64,000 nt of DNA, from positions 1 to 64,000 of the forward strand of contig CAVGBO010000002.1 of NCBI GenBank assembly GCA_963627465.1. Reading direction: 5' to 3'. Of the stretch, positions 47,930 through 57,488 are shown piece after piece. The notes below the pieces were generated by a model that was not told the origin of the DNA, did no database searches, and saw nothing but the letters and a program-made list of their open reading frames with translations. Numbering within the stretch: position 1 is the first letter of the stretch; the number at the start of each line of letters is the position of its first letter. The translations under genes were made by a program, and so were the position numbers. This DNA comes from CAKUFA01 sp963627465 (GTDB lineage Bacteria; Bacillota; Clostridia; Christensenellales; Aristaeellaceae).

Positions 47930-50155
47930 ATGAGCCGGATGAAAAAGTGGTTAAGCCTTTGCCTGGTGGTACTGCTTGCATTTTCCTCTCTGCCCGTCAT
48001 GGCAGAGGAAAGTGCCGAAGCAGCAGAGAGTGCGGCATGGACTGTTATGATCTACCTGTGCGGCACGGATTTGGAAAGCAAGAACGGCATGGCAACCGAA
48101 AACCTGCTGGAGATCAGCAAAACCTTGGCGAACCAGCAGGTGAATGTGCTGATTGAAACCGGTGGTGCTAAGGCCTGGTCAACAAAAGAAAAGCTAGGGT
48201 TTGACATTGCAACGGACAGATTGCAGCGTTACAAGTATGATGAGAACGGCTTCACCCTCGTGGAAGAGCGTCCCCTCAGCAACATGGCACAGACAGAGAC
48301 CCTGACTGAGTTCATCCGCTGGGGGCAGGAAAACTATCCGGCTGATCGGTACATGCTGACCATATGGGATCACGGCGGTGGAAGCATGGAAGGCGTTATC
48401 CTGGATGAGCTGCACAACAGTGCCGTCATGTCCCTGGAAGACTTGGGCAGAGCCTTGGACGATGCCAATGTGCCCCTGGAGCTTCTCTTTATGGATACCT
48501 GCCTGATGGCCACCATCGAAACCTGTGCCGTGGTAGACAGCCAGACCCGGTACTTGGTTGCCTCCGAGGAAACCGTGCCAGGCTACGGCGGCAATTACAA
48601 GGGATGGCTGCAATACCTGTTTGACAATCCGGAGTGCGATAGTGCACGGCTGGGGCGCATCATCTGTGACACGGTACAGCAAAAGTATGCGGAACAAGGT
48701 GCCGGTGCGGCGGATACCGTTACCATGTCCGTCATCGACCTGAAAAAGATGGATGCTGTCTACACTGCCTTTGACGACATGTTTGCCGAAGTGGGCAGTC
48801 TGCTGCAGAACGTTAATGCCTTCAGCGAATTCGCCGTTGCCATCAGTCGCTCGGAAACCTACTATGCCAGCGAAATGCGGGATATTGCGGACATGGCTTC
48901 CCGTGCCAGCGGCCATGGCATCAGCACTGAAACCGCCAAGCGGCTTGTCAATGCGGTGGATGATGCGGTGGTCTACGCCGTCAAGGGGGCAACCCACAGC
49001 TATTCCCACGGCATTTCCTTCTACTATGCGCCTACGGGCAGCAAGTATTACATGGATCGGTATGCCCGGAATTGCCCCAGTGCCTCTTACCTCGCCTTCC
49101 TGGACGCTACCCACATGGACTGGACAGCCCCTGCCAGCGTGTATGAAAAGGTAGAGCGTCTGCCGGAAATCACCTACGAAGATTATGTGGTAACAGCTCA
49201 CGGTGCTGTACGTGATGGGGACTTGCTGCTGGATATTACCAATGCCCCGGATGCCATCACCTCCGTGGATGCGGTGATTTTCCGCTTTGATGAAGAAAAA
49301 CAAAGCTGGATCCGCATGGGCACAACCTTCAAGGTAGGTGCCAAGCTGGCTGATGACGGCACCCTGGTCTACACGGCAAAGTTTGACGGCAAGTGGCCTA
49401 TGATCGACGGCATAGCCTGCCAAATGAACATCATCGAAGAGAACATGAGCTACACCCTGTTTGGTATTCCCATGCAGATTAACGGGCAGGTGTACGAACT
49501 GCGGGCAGCCTATGTATTCGAAGAATCTCTGGAGGACATGTACAACAAGCTGCTGGCGCTTTACGCCACGGATGACGGTCAGACAGAGGAAGAAAAGCAG
49601 GAAGCCCTTGTGAATGGGGTGCTTGCCATTATGAACGGCAACTTCGGGGATGACGTAGATCCTTACCAAGGACAGTTTCAGGTCTACGGCCTGTGGAACG
49701 GAGATAACTCCGGCCTTCAGGTACCGGGACGGAATGTGATTTCCCTGACGGAAGCAGCCGGGGCGAACGCCACCCTGGTTTCCAACAATTTCGACATCGC
49801 CGCCATGAAGGATTTGGACTATGCAAACAACGGCGACATCGTCATTGACCGCAACCTGTCCATTGAGGAAGGCGTGCTGCCGGCAGGCTCCTATGCCTAC
49901 TCCTTCCTGATTACCGATGTGCTGGATCACATAACCGTAACCGAACCCATGATGTTCGTCTGGGATGGCGAAGAGGCAGACCTGTCCGCAGCCTACACCA
50001 TGTCGGATTTCGTAACCGTGCTTCAGGCCGTGCTGAACGGCGACGCAGAAGCACTGGGCATGGATCAGGAAACGTTGGATGCCTCGACAGAGCAGTGGAT
50101 GAACGGCACTGCCACCCCCACGGACGTAGCAACGGCGACCGATACGGAAAAGTAA
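47930..50155 (+). CDS. Secreted clostripain-family (C11) cysteine peptidase
   Basis: A 741-residue exported protein. Signal peptide MSRMKKWLSLCLVVLLAFSSLPVMA is followed by the C11 domain. TVMIYLCGTDLES starts the fold, the catalytic His is in LTIWDHGGGSMEGV (near residue 146), and the catalytic Cys is in LLFMDTCLMATIETC (near 190). ASEETVPGYG and the later SHGISFYYAP are other family blocks. The C-terminal 300 residues are beta-rich and unrecognised; the tail is Thr/Ala-rich. It would cleave after basic residues, extracellularly or at the surface, and could feed the peptide importer. The ATG at 47930 has AGAAGGAG upstream; the longer frame is non-coding. Confidence 0.9.
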   Translation: MSRMKKWLSLCLVVLLAFSSLPVMAEESAEAAESAAWTVMIYLCGTDLESKNGMATENLLEISKTLANQQVNVLIETGGAKAWSTKEKLGFDIATDRLQRYKYDENGFTLVEERPLSNMAQTETLTEFIRWGQENYPADRYMLTIWDHGGGSMEGVILDELHNSAVMSLEDLGRALDDANVPLELLFMDTCLMATIETCAVVDSQTRYLVASEETVPGYGGNYKGWLQYLFDNPECDSARLGRIICDTVQQKYAEQGAGAADTVTMSVIDLKKMDAVYTAFDDMFAEVGSLLQNVNAFSEFAVAISRSETYYASEMRDIADMASRASGHGISTETAKRLVNAVDDAVVYAVKGATHSYSHGISFYYAPTGSKYYMDRYARNCPSASYLAFLDATHMDWTAPASVYEKVERLPEITYEDYVVTAHGAVRDGDLLLDITNAPDAITSVDAVIFRFDEEKQSWIRMGTTFKVGAKLADDGTLVYTAKFDGKWPMIDGIACQMNIIEENMSYTLFGIPMQINGQVYELRAAYVFEESLEDMYNKLLALYATDDGQTEEEKQEALVNGVLAIMNGNFGDDVDPYQGQFQVYGLWNGDNSGLQVPGRNVISLTEAAGANATLVSNNFDIAAMKDLDYANNGDIVIDRNLSIEEGVLPAGSYAYSFLITDVLDHITVTEPMMFVWDGEEADLSAAYTMSDFVTVLQAVLNGDAEALGMDQETLDASTEQWMNGTATPTDVATATDTEK

Positions 50156-50176
50156 AAACTCATCATTGCCTTTTAT

Positions 50177-50204
50177 GGATCGTCCACATATGGGCGATCC
50201 TTTT
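50177..50204 (+). terminator. Terminator of the clostripain-family gene
   Basis: GGATCG-T-CC pairs with GG-G-CGATCC, followed by TTTTCCGTTTT. Confidence 0.85.
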
Positions 50205-50235
50205 CCGTTTTGGACAAATTTCCGGTTTCGCCATA

Positions 50236-50265
50236 TTGACAAAACGCAAACAGATTGGATACAAT
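50236..50265 (+). promoter_or_regulatory. Promoter of the DUF1538/PII pair
   Basis: TTGACA (50236-50241), 18 nt, TACAAT (50260-50265). Confidence 0.8.
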
Positions 50266-50370
50266 TTTCGTAAGGATTTTTATGCCGGTGCTGTCTTATC
50301 CCCCGTGGCAGCTCTTCGGCAGTGCTTTGTCGGTGTTTACTATCACGAGAAGAAGGAGGAGAAATGATCA

Positions 50371-51897
50371 TTGCTGAATGAAAAACTGAAGCAAAACTTC
50401 CGTGAATCCTTAGCCAGCGTCATGCCGATTACCGTCATTATGCTGCTGCTCAGCGTGACCCTTGTACCCATGGAGCTAGGCACCCTGTCCCTGTTTTTGG
50501 TGGGTGCGGTGCTGCTGATGATTGGCATGGGATTCTTCCAGCTGGGTGCCGAAATGGCCATGACCCCCTTGGGACAGGGCTTAGGCGGGCAGTTGGTGAA
50601 GAACCGAAAACTGCTGCTGACCATTTTGATCTGCTTCGCCGTAGGTGCGATTATCACCCTGTCGGAGCCTGACTTGCAGGTGCTGGCGGAGCAGGTGGCA
50701 TCCATCCCCAACCAGGTGCTGATTTGGACAGTCGCCATCGGCGTGGGCGCCTTCCTGGTCATCGCCGTGCTGCGGATTGTGTTCCACATCAAGCTTTCCA
50801 TGCTGCTGACCATTTTTTATGCAGCACTGTTCATCCTTACTATTTTCACCCCCGACTCCTTTGTTGCTGTAGCCTTTGATGCCGGCGGCGTCACCACCGG
50901 CCCCATGACCGTGCCCTTTATCATGGCTCTAGGCGTTGGTCTTTCCGCAGCCCGTAGTGACAAGGACGGTGCCAGCGACAGTTTCGGCCTGATTGCACTG
51001 TGCTCCATTGGCCCGATTCTGATGGTCATGCTGCTGGGCATTTTCTACCACCCGGAGGAAGCCTCCTATACCCTTGCTTCCATTCCCAGCGTGAAAACCA
51101 CCCAGGATGTGCTGCCTGCCTTCATTAAGTATCTGCCTGTGTACGCCAAGGAAGTCATGGTCAGCATGGCGCCGGTGCTGGGGGTCTTCGTGCTGTTCCA
51201 GCTGATTACCCGAAAGTATCGCAAGCATCAGCTGATGAAGATGTGCGTGGGCTTCCTGTACACCATCGTGGGGCTGATCCTCTTCCTGACCGGTGTGAAC
51301 GTAGGCTTTGCCCCGGTGGGCAATCTGCTGGGTTCCAGCCTAGCCCAGGGTGAAATGCGGTGGCTGCTGATTCCCATCGGTCTGGTGATCGGCTTCTACA
51401 TCGTGAAAGCAGAGCCTGCGGTGCAGGTGCTGAACAATCAGGTAGAGGAGATCACCGGCGGTGCCATCTCCCACAAGATGATGAACGCTAGCCTGTCCAT
51501 CGGCGTGGCCTGCGCCGTAGCACTCAGCATGCTCCGGGCGTTGACCGGCATCAGCATTTACTGGATCATTGTGCCCGGCTATCTGCTGGCATTGGTACTC
51601 GCCCATTTCGTTCCCCCGATTTTCGTTGGTGTGGCCTTCGACTCCGGCGGCGTGGCTAGCGGCCCCATGACATCCACCTTCCTGCTGCCCCTTGCCATGG
51701 GTGTGTGCACGGCCGTGGGCGGCAATGTGGTAACGGATGCCTTCGGCGTGGTGGCTTTGGTGGCATTGACGCCCCTGATTGCCATTCAAATTATGGGCTT
51801 GATTTACGTGCGCAAGTCCCGTGTTCAGGCACCTGCCGCCGCTCCCGCTGAGCTGGATGACGATATCGTGATTATGCCCGAGGAGGATCAAGCATGA
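50371..51897 (+). CDS. DUF1538 family membrane protein (putative transporter)
   Basis: A 508-residue polytopic protein of two homologous halves, each with about six membrane segments. Each half carries a loop with the same motif: VAVAFDAGGVTTGPMTVPF (near residue 166) and VGVAFDSGGVASGPMTSTF (near 421). This duplication is a transporter-like architecture, and the GGVxxGPMT loops look like re-entrant substrate sites. DUF1538 has no established substrate that I know of. The start is a TTG at 50371, nine nt after AAGGAGGAG; the next in-frame Met is in the first membrane segment. An out-of-frame ATG at 50364 would give only five codons. It is coupled by an ATGA overlap to a PII-like gene, implying allosteric control by nucleotide or metabolite. 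Confidence 0.8.
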   Translation: MLNEKLKQNFRESLASVMPITVIMLLLSVTLVPMELGTLSLFLVGAVLLMIGMGFFQLGAEMAMTPLGQGLGGQLVKNRKLLLTILICFAVGAIITLSEPDLQVLAEQVASIPNQVLIWTVAIGVGAFLVIAVLRIVFHIKLSMLLTIFYAALFILTIFTPDSFVAVAFDAGGVTTGPMTVPFIMALGVGLSAARSDKDGASDSFGLIALCSIGPILMVMLLGIFYHPEEASYTLASIPSVKTTQDVLPAFIKYLPVYAKEVMVSMAPVLGVFVLFQLITRKYRKHQLMKMCVGFLYTIVGLILFLTGVNVGFAPVGNLLGSSLAQGEMRWLLIPIGLVIGFYIVKAEPAVQVLNNQVEEITGGAISHKMMNASLSIGVACAVALSMLRALTGISIYWIIVPGYLLALVLAHFVPPIFVGVAFDSGGVASGPMTSTFLLPLAMGVCTAVGGNVVTDAFGVVALVALTPLIAIQIMGLIYVRKSRVQAPAAAPAELDDDIVIMPEEDQA

Positions 51898-52592
51898 GCG
51901 AATTAACGAAAGAAATGCTTCACCCCCGTATGCTGTTTGTTATTGCCCGAGACGAGGATGACCGCCGAGTCACTTCCACCCTGAACAGTATGCACCTGAC
52001 CCTGTGCCACCAGATTCGCGGACAGGGCACTGCGCCCAGCGAGTGGCTGGACATTTGCGGTCTCTCCGGCACGCTGCGGATTTTGACCATTGCGCTGCTT
52101 CCCGCCGCCATGACCGGCTATGTGATGGACGGCCTGCGCCGAGCCCTGAACCTGGACAAGCGGGGCAAGGGCATTGCCGTAACCGTTCCCCTAGGCGGCC
52201 TTCAGGGAAGCATTATGCGCATGCTGCACGCCATGAATGACCGTGTGTTGTTGGACAAAAAGAAGGAGGAAGCTTCTGTGGACAGACATTCCGATTATTC
52301 CATGATTTGTGTTTCCGTCAAGAGCGGCTTCAGCGATGATGTAGTCGACGCTGCCCGGAACGCCGGAGCCCGTGGCGGCACGGTGCTCAAGGGCATCCGC
52401 CATGTGGACGGACAGACGAGCCAGTTCATGGGTGTTGCCATGCAGGACGAGCAGGACATTGTGCTGATCATCCTGCCGAAAGAAAAGCGGGCAGAGGTCA
52501 TGAGTGCCATCAGCACCCGCTGCGGCCTGAAGACGCCGGCTCAGGGCATTGTCCTGTCTGTGCCGGTGGATGCTACACTGGGGTTGGAATAA
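51894..52592 (+). CDS. Tandem PII-like signalling protein, partner of DUF1538
   Basis: A 232-residue cytoplasmic protein of two similar ferredoxin-like halves (about 1-115 and 135-232). The second half has the PII-like block NAGARGGTVLKGIRHVDG, and both contain long strands ending in small-residue turns (IAVTVPLGGLQG; IVLSVPVDATLG). PII proteins bind ATP/ADP and 2-oxoglutarate or other ligands and gate membrane transporters such as AmtB. The Tyr-modified T-loop of GlnB is not evident. Its start overlaps the DUF1538 stop, so the two are probably a transporter-regulator unit. The fused duplication is uncommon for PII, which normally is one domain per chain. Confidence 0.72.
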   Translation: MSELTKEMLHPRMLFVIARDEDDRRVTSTLNSMHLTLCHQIRGQGTAPSEWLDICGLSGTLRILTIALLPAAMTGYVMDGLRRALNLDKRGKGIAVTVPLGGLQGSIMRMLHAMNDRVLLDKKKEEASVDRHSDYSMICVSVKSGFSDDVVDAARNAGARGGTVLKGIRHVDGQTSQFMGVAMQDEQDIVLIILPKEKRAEVMSAISTRCGLKTPAQGIVLSVPVDATLGLE

Positions 52593-52603
52593 TGCTTTCA
52601 TGC

Positions 52604-52636
52604 AAGGGGCTGCTGCACAGGTTGCGGCAGCCCCTT
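52604..52636 (+). terminator. Hairpin after the PII-like gene
   Basis: A perfect 10-bp stem AAGGGGCTGC/GCAGCCCCTT with a 13-nt loop. It is not followed by a T run; a weaker GAGAT/ATCTC hairpin with TTTTT lies about 80 nt further on. Confidence 0.6.
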
Positions 52637-52890
52637 CAAGCAACTTCCCAAATATTTCGAATTGCCTGCTGCTTGACATTCCTGGAATATCGGTATAGCC
52701 CCAAAGGTGAGATAAATCTCGTTTTTGAGCGTTTACAAAGCTCAGTAGGAAGTCACCTATGCATGCCAGAGCTTTGGTCGGAACGAAGAAGGTATCTGCC
52801 AATCCACTGCATAACTGCGAATGTTATGGTCAGTAATAAACTGCTGATGATCCCAGAGGCAAGCTTGTATCCTATGCGTCTATGAACGCA
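52637..52890. other. Intergenic stretch without a recognisable gene
   Basis: About 250 nt between the DUF1538/PII unit and the convergent helicase gene. Apart from the weak GAGAT/ATCTC-TTTTT hairpin near 52710-52735, I see no gene, repeat or promoter that I can support. Confidence 0.5.
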
Positions 52891-52922
52891 AATCCCCCTC
52901 CGGCATGTGTCGGAGGGGGATT
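52891..52922 (-). terminator. Terminator of the SNF2 helicase gene
   Basis: A 12-bp stem AATCCCCCTCCG/CGGAGGGGGATT with an 8-nt loop, directly after the stop codon. The T run is short. Confidence 0.7.
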
Positions 52923-52929
52923 GTTGGTA

Positions 52930-55900
52930 TTATGCAAACAGTGCCCGAATATCCTGTTCCGTCAAGGCGGTAACCAGCTCCTCGCCGGGGGTAATCAGCT
53001 GATCAAACAGTGCCTTCTTCCGCTGACCCAGTGCCACCACCTGCTCCTCAATGGAGCCGTGGGTCACGAGGCGAATGACCTCCACCTTCTTGGTCTGACC
53101 AATGCGGTGGGCACGATCCGTAGCCTGGTCTTCTGCCGCAGGGTTCCACCAGGGATCGTAGTGAATGACCATATCGGCGCCGGTCAGGTTCAGTCCCGTG
53201 CCGCCAGCCTTCAGGGAAATCAGGAAGATTTGCCCCGTGCCGCTGTTGAACTGCTCGGTCATTTCAAGCCGCTTTTGGGGCGGTGTTTCTCCATCCAGAT
53301 ACATACAGCTGTAGCCTGCATTCTCCAGCTGATCCTTGAGGATCTTCAGCATGGAGGTGAACTGGGAGAACAGCAGAATTCGCCGTCCGGCCTGCAGGGC
53401 ACTCGGCAGGATTTCCAGCAGCATTTCCATTTTGCCGGAAGTGCCTGCATAGTCCGACAGTACCAGGGAGGGATGGCAGCAGATCTGCCGCAGCTCCGTA
53501 ATGGCTGCCAGCACTTCGGTGCGACCTCGGCCAAGACCCTTTTCGGTCATGACGTGATCCACACGATCCCTCAGGCGCACCATGGCTGCCTGGTAAACCT
53601 TCTCCTGCTCGGGGGACATCTGTGCCGTCAAGGTGGTTTCCAGCTTGTCCGGCAGTTCCGTCAGCACGTCCTTCTTCAGGCGGCGCATGAGGAAGGGGCG
53701 AATCCGCCGACGGAGGTCATCCAAGTCTTCCCCATCCTGATACTTGCGAAGGAAGGAACTGTAGCTGAACAGATACCCCGGCAGCACGAAATCGAAAATG
53801 CTCCACAGCTCGCCGGCGCTGTTTTCCATGGGCGTGCCGGTCAGGGCAAAACGGGTTTGCCCATGCAGCTGCTTTACTGCCACAGCGCCCACGCTGCCCG
53901 CATTCTTGATGTGCTGCGCCTCGTCCAGAATCACGAAGCGGAAATCCATGTCCTTCATCAGGTCAATATCCCGGCGAATCAAGGGATAGGATGTAATCAG
54001 CACATCCACATCCTTGGCCTTCTTCACATGCTCGATTTGGGAAGCACGCTGGGGACCGGAACCTGCCATCACCATGACGCTCAGCTCCGGCGTGAACCGT
54101 TCCAATTCGCTAAGCCAGTTGTAAGTCAGGGACGTAGGAGCAACCACCAGCGAAGTCTGTCCCTGCTTCCGGGTGGCCTTCAGCATGGCAATGACCTGCA
54201 CCGTTTTGCCCAAGCCCATATCGTCTGCCAGGATGCCGCCCATGTGCAGCTTGTCCAGGGTCATCAGCCAGTGGAAGCCACGCTGCTGATAGGGACGCAG
54301 GCTCAAGCCGGCAGGCAGTTGAATCTTCTCTTCGTCCGGGTCAACCAGAGCTTTCACCGTTTCCTGCACCGAGCTGTCCACTTCAATGGGCAGGGAAGAA
54401 GCACTGAGCAGGCTATGCAGGTAGCAGGTGCGGTAGGCACTCAGGGACACCGTATCCTCTGCAGGGGATACGGCATCCGCCCCCTCCACATTGGCCGCTT
54501 CAAACACGCTGTCCGCAAGGGATTGCCACTCATCCATGCCGGACAAGTCCAGGAAAGAGCCGTCCTTCAGCCGGAAATACCGGCGATGCTTGCTTAACGC
54601 CTCCAGAATGCTCAGGATTTCCTCTGCCGGTTCGCCGTCCTCGGTGAAGGTCATTTCCAGCCGTCCGCCGTTCATGCGCATTCGTCCCTGCAGCACAGGC
54701 TTCCGGGGCGTCATTTTGCGGAAATCCCGGCTCAGATAGACCTCACACATGTTTTGCAGCTTCTGCACGCCGCCGGACACAAAGTCGAAAATTGCGTCCT
54801 GTCCCGTCAGGTAGACTCGATTCTTCCGCACATAAAAGCCTGCGCTTCCCAAGGCGTCCAGCACCTGCCGCTCTGCCGCAGCGTCTCGAAGGAGCACCTT
54901 TCCCGTGCGGGGCAGGGTCTCCATTTCCGCTGCGTCATCGAAGGGGTCAATGGTATCCTCCCCATAACAGAACTGGGTGCGAGCCACTACCTCTTTGCCT
55001 TCCCGATCAAGATACACACGGGGCACCAAAGGCAGACGCACCAGCTGTCGCTCCAAGTCCGGATCCATCTCCACCACGCCGGTTAGTTTCAGGAAGGGGA
55101 TCACTTCCCCGATGACCCGAGTGGTTTCTTTCATAGGGAAGTCAAACATGCTGCGGCCGCCGATCTGCTCCTGCCACAGCACCCGCATCACGCTTTGCTG
55201 CCCCGGATCCACCGCTACCACCGTGCCGCTGACCACCGCATAGGCGCAGGAGGCCGTAATCGGCTGAAAATCCTTGGGAAACAGTGCGGTAATGGTTAAG
55301 CCACGAAGAGAGCCTGTCACCCGATAGTGCAGAGGCAGCCGAGCGGCACGCACCCGCTTGACCACCATAGCTTTCTCCCCTACCGCTATGCGGAAGGGCA
55401 GGTTCTCCAGCTCCTTCAGTACTGCCTCAGCAAAGGGTTCCGGCAGTGCCATTACCCGAAGATCCGCACCCCGAAGGCTGGCACCTGCTTCTTTCTCCGC
55501 CAGGCACAGTGCCCGCAGGATGCCCAGCAATCTCGTTTCCGCAGGACCGAAGCGCATCCATTCCGGGTGATACACAAAGCCCTTGCCGAATTCCATGGTG
55601 GTGCCCGCATCAATGGCTTCAATCATCTGGGGAATGCTGCGCACCACGTACAGTCTTTCTTCACCCACACGCAGCCCCAGCCGCAGCTTGGCCTTCTGGC
55701 TCGGGGTTCCGTTTTCATAAACCAGGGTGACCTCCATGCGCAGCGTGCCGTCCTCCGGCAGGGCGGATTCCATGGCAGACATAAGCTTGGGCCCGGCCAA
55801 GACGGCCTTTTGGCGAATCATGTCTTCCATGGCGCCGGATTCCTGTGCCATCAGAGTAGCAGCCACCACATGGCGGCAGGCTCCCCGAGCATTCCATTCA

Positions 55901-56091
55901 TCACAGGTGCACTTGGCAGGCTCTTCCGGGGTAAAAATAACTTCCCTTCTGGGGGTGCCTGCCACCACATATTTCATCAGCATGCCGGATTGCTCCAGTG
56001 CACGGACACCGCCCTTGCTGTACAGTGCTTCTCCGGCCTCATATTCCTTTTCTCCCGCTAGGAGACGCAAACGATAAGATCCCTGTGCCAT
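52930..56091 (-). CDS. SWIM zinc-finger SNF2-family DNA helicase/translocase
   Basis: A 1053-residue Swi2/Snf2 ATPase. A SWIM finger CTCDEWNARGACRHVVAA lies near residue 50. The middle 500 residues resemble bacterial SNF2-associated domains. The C-terminal motor (about 600-1053) is complete: ILADDMGLGKTVQVIAM (Walker A), VVAPTSLTYNWL, DEAQHIKN (Walker B), LTGTPMENS, FLMRRLKKDVLTELP, LFSQFTSML, and ATDRAHRIGQTKKVEVIRLV (motif VI). It translocates on duplex DNA, probably remodelling protein-DNA complexes or transcription. It appears monocistronic. I start at the ATG at 56091 behind GGAGTGA; a GTG 12 nt earlier lacks a site. Confidence 0.9.
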   Translation of the reverse strand: MAQGSYRLRLLAGEKEYEAGEALYSKGGVRALEQSGMLMKYVVAGTPRREVIFTPEEPAKCTCDEWNARGACRHVVAATLMAQESGAMEDMIRQKAVLAGPKLMSAMESALPEDGTLRMEVTLVYENGTPSQKAKLRLGLRVGEERLYVVRSIPQMIEAIDAGTTMEFGKGFVYHPEWMRFGPAETRLLGILRALCLAEKEAGASLRGADLRVMALPEPFAEAVLKELENLPFRIAVGEKAMVVKRVRAARLPLHYRVTGSLRGLTITALFPKDFQPITASCAYAVVSGTVVAVDPGQQSVMRVLWQEQIGGRSMFDFPMKETTRVIGEVIPFLKLTGVVEMDPDLERQLVRLPLVPRVYLDREGKEVVARTQFCYGEDTIDPFDDAAEMETLPRTGKVLLRDAAAERQVLDALGSAGFYVRKNRVYLTGQDAIFDFVSGGVQKLQNMCEVYLSRDFRKMTPRKPVLQGRMRMNGGRLEMTFTEDGEPAEEILSILEALSKHRRYFRLKDGSFLDLSGMDEWQSLADSVFEAANVEGADAVSPAEDTVSLSAYRTCYLHSLLSASSLPIEVDSSVQETVKALVDPDEEKIQLPAGLSLRPYQQRGFHWLMTLDKLHMGGILADDMGLGKTVQVIAMLKATRKQGQTSLVVAPTSLTYNWLSELERFTPELSVMVMAGSGPQRASQIEHVKKAKDVDVLITSYPLIRRDIDLMKDMDFRFVILDEAQHIKNAGSVGAVAVKQLHGQTRFALTGTPMENSAGELWSIFDFVLPGYLFSYSSFLRKYQDGEDLDDLRRRIRPFLMRRLKKDVLTELPDKLETTLTAQMSPEQEKVYQAAMVRLRDRVDHVMTEKGLGRGRTEVLAAITELRQICCHPSLVLSDYAGTSGKMEMLLEILPSALQAGRRILLFSQFTSMLKILKDQLENAGYSCMYLDGETPPQKRLEMTEQFNSGTGQIFLISLKAGGTGLNLTGADMVIHYDPWWNPAAEDQATDRAHRIGQTKKVEVIRLVTHGSIEEQVVALGQRKKALFDQLITPGEELVTALTEQDIRALFA

Positions 56092-56110
56092 CCAACTTTT
56101 CACTCCAATA

Positions 56111-56135
56111 AGCTTACTGAAAAAAAACAGTAGCT
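56111..56135. repeat. Inverted repeat in the helicase leader
   Basis: AGCTTACTG (56111-56119), eight As, CAGTAGCT (56128-56135): a stem-loop 20 nt upstream of the helicase start codon, with an A8/T8 loop. It may be an operator or an mRNA leader hairpin. Confidence 0.45.
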
Positions 56136-56235
56136 TTCACGTATTCTACAGGCACATGGTCAATTCCTGCCGAACAGCAAAACGGCATGTTCCTTTTTCT
56201 CGTTTCCGTCCATCGTTTTTTTGTTGTCCTTTCCC

Positions 56236-56264
56236 TTGTTTTTTCGTCTGCCCACTTTTATAAT
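56236..56264 (+). promoter_or_regulatory. Promoter of the HD hydrolase gene
   Basis: TTGTTT (56236-56241), 17 nt, TATAAT (56259-56264). Confidence 0.65.
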
Positions 56265-56297
56265 GAAAACCGTTATTCTGCCGAAAGGAGTGTGTGC

Positions 56298-56942
56298 ATG
56301 GAGGAACAGGAAAGAATCCTGAACAATGTGCGAGACGAAATCCGCCGTCTCTTTGCAGATGATTATTCCGGTCATGATGCGTGGCACACCATCCGTGTGG
56401 AGCACACCGCCGCTGTCATTGGTGAGGCAGAAGGCTGCAACGTCTTCGTTGTGCGTCTCGGTGCCCTGCTCCACGATGCCGATGACCCGAAACTCTTTTC
56501 CACTCAGGATTATCAAAATGCCCGGGACATTATGACCCTGGCCCATGTGGATGAAGCTACCGCCGAGCAGGTCATTGCTGCCATCGCCACCGTATCCTTT
56601 AAGGGAACGGATACCCAAACTCCCACCACCTTGGAAGGCAAGGTGCTGCAGGATGCTGACCGGCTGGATGCCCTTGGTGCCATCGGCGTTGCCCGAACCT
56701 TCGCCTACGGCGGCAGCCATCACCGAGCCATGTACGATCCGGAGCTTCCTCCACAGCTGCACATGGACGAAACCGCTTACCGCAGCAATCAAGGAAGCAG
56801 CCTGAATCATTTCTATGAGAAGCTCTTTCTCCTCAAGGATCTGATGAACACGGACACGGCACGGCGCATGGCAGAAAAGCGGGATGCCTATCTCCACGGC
56901 TTTGCAGAAGAGTTTCTGACCGAATGGGACGGGAAATGCTGA
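56298..56942 (+). CDS. HD-domain phosphohydrolase (YedJ/YpgQ type)
   Basis: A 214-residue cytoplasmic metal phosphohydrolase. The metal-binding set is SGHDAWHTIRVEHTA (His), GALLHDADDPKLF (the HD doublet) and LQDADRLDALGAIGVART (late Asp), the classic YedJ-type arrangement. Family members have nucleotide pyrophosphatase or phosphatase activity. The start is the ATG at 56298 behind AAAGGAG. It is followed by a GNAT gene and a small membrane protein, likely one operon. Confidence 0.88.
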   Translation: MEEQERILNNVRDEIRRLFADDYSGHDAWHTIRVEHTAAVIGEAEGCNVFVVRLGALLHDADDPKLFSTQDYQNARDIMTLAHVDEATAEQVIAAIATVSFKGTDTQTPTTLEGKVLQDADRLDALGAIGVARTFAYGGSHHRAMYDPELPPQLHMDETAYRSNQGSSLNHFYEKLFLLKDLMNTDTARRMAEKRDAYLHGFAEEFLTEWDGKC

Positions 56943-56986
56943 GTTTGCGCAGTGCACACGCCGGATAAACAGAAAGGATGAATTAC

Positions 56987-57478
56987 ATGATCATTCGTGT
57001 TACGGAGGAAAAAGATATTCCCGCCTGCCGTGAGATTTATAATCACGAAGTGCTTCACGGCCTGGCCACCTTCGATACTGAGCCCAAATCCATGGAAGAG
57101 CGGAAGGCATGGTTTGATGCCCACAATCGTGACCATCATCCTCTGCTGACGGCGGAAATCGATGGTCAGGTAGCCGGGTATGCCAGCCTATCCACCTATC
57201 GTCCCCGGACGGCCTACAACGGCACGGTGGAGCTGTCGGTATACGTAAGCGAAGCATTCCGCCGCCACGGGGTTGCCAGTGCGCTGGTGAAGGAGCTGCT
57301 GACCATTGCCAAGGCAGATCCCGAAATTCACAACGTGGTTTCCGTGATTACCGGGTGCAACACCGCAAGCATTGCCCTGCATGAGCAGTTTGGCTTCACC
57401 TACGTGGGCACGCTGCACAAGGTGGGCGTTAAGTTCGGCCAGTACCTGGACACGGTAGAATACGAAATGCTGGTGTGA
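56987..57478 (+). CDS. GNAT N-acetyltransferase (phosphinothricin/methionine sulfoximine type)
   Basis: A 163-residue acetyl-CoA-dependent acetyltransferase. IRVTEEKDIPACREIYNHEV with the YNxxV element and TFDTEPKSMEERKAWF are typical of the PAT/MddA-like group. The acetyl-CoA loop is EAFRRHGVASALVKEL, and the C-terminal GFTYVGTLHKVGVKFG matches that group closely. The natural substrate is likely an amino acid analogue or amine. The start is the ATG at 56987, nine nt after AAAGGA; an ATG at 56978 is too close to the site. Confidence 0.85.
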   Translation: MIIRVTEEKDIPACREIYNHEVLHGLATFDTEPKSMEERKAWFDAHNRDHHPLLTAEIDGQVAGYASLSTYRPRTAYNGTVELSVYVSEAFRRHGVASALVKELLTIAKADPEIHNVVSVITGCNTASIALHEQFGFTYVGTLHKVGVKFGQYLDTVEYEMLV

Positions 57479-57488
57479 GGTAACAAGC

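Noticed and set aside
48194..50371. 725-codon minus-strand open frame opposite the clostripain-family gene
   Set aside because: Antisense shadow; the plus-strand frame has signal peptide, catalytic motifs, promoter and terminator.
52882..54597. 571-codon plus-strand open frame opposite the SNF2 gene
   Set aside because: Antisense to the conserved helicase motor; no ribosome site.
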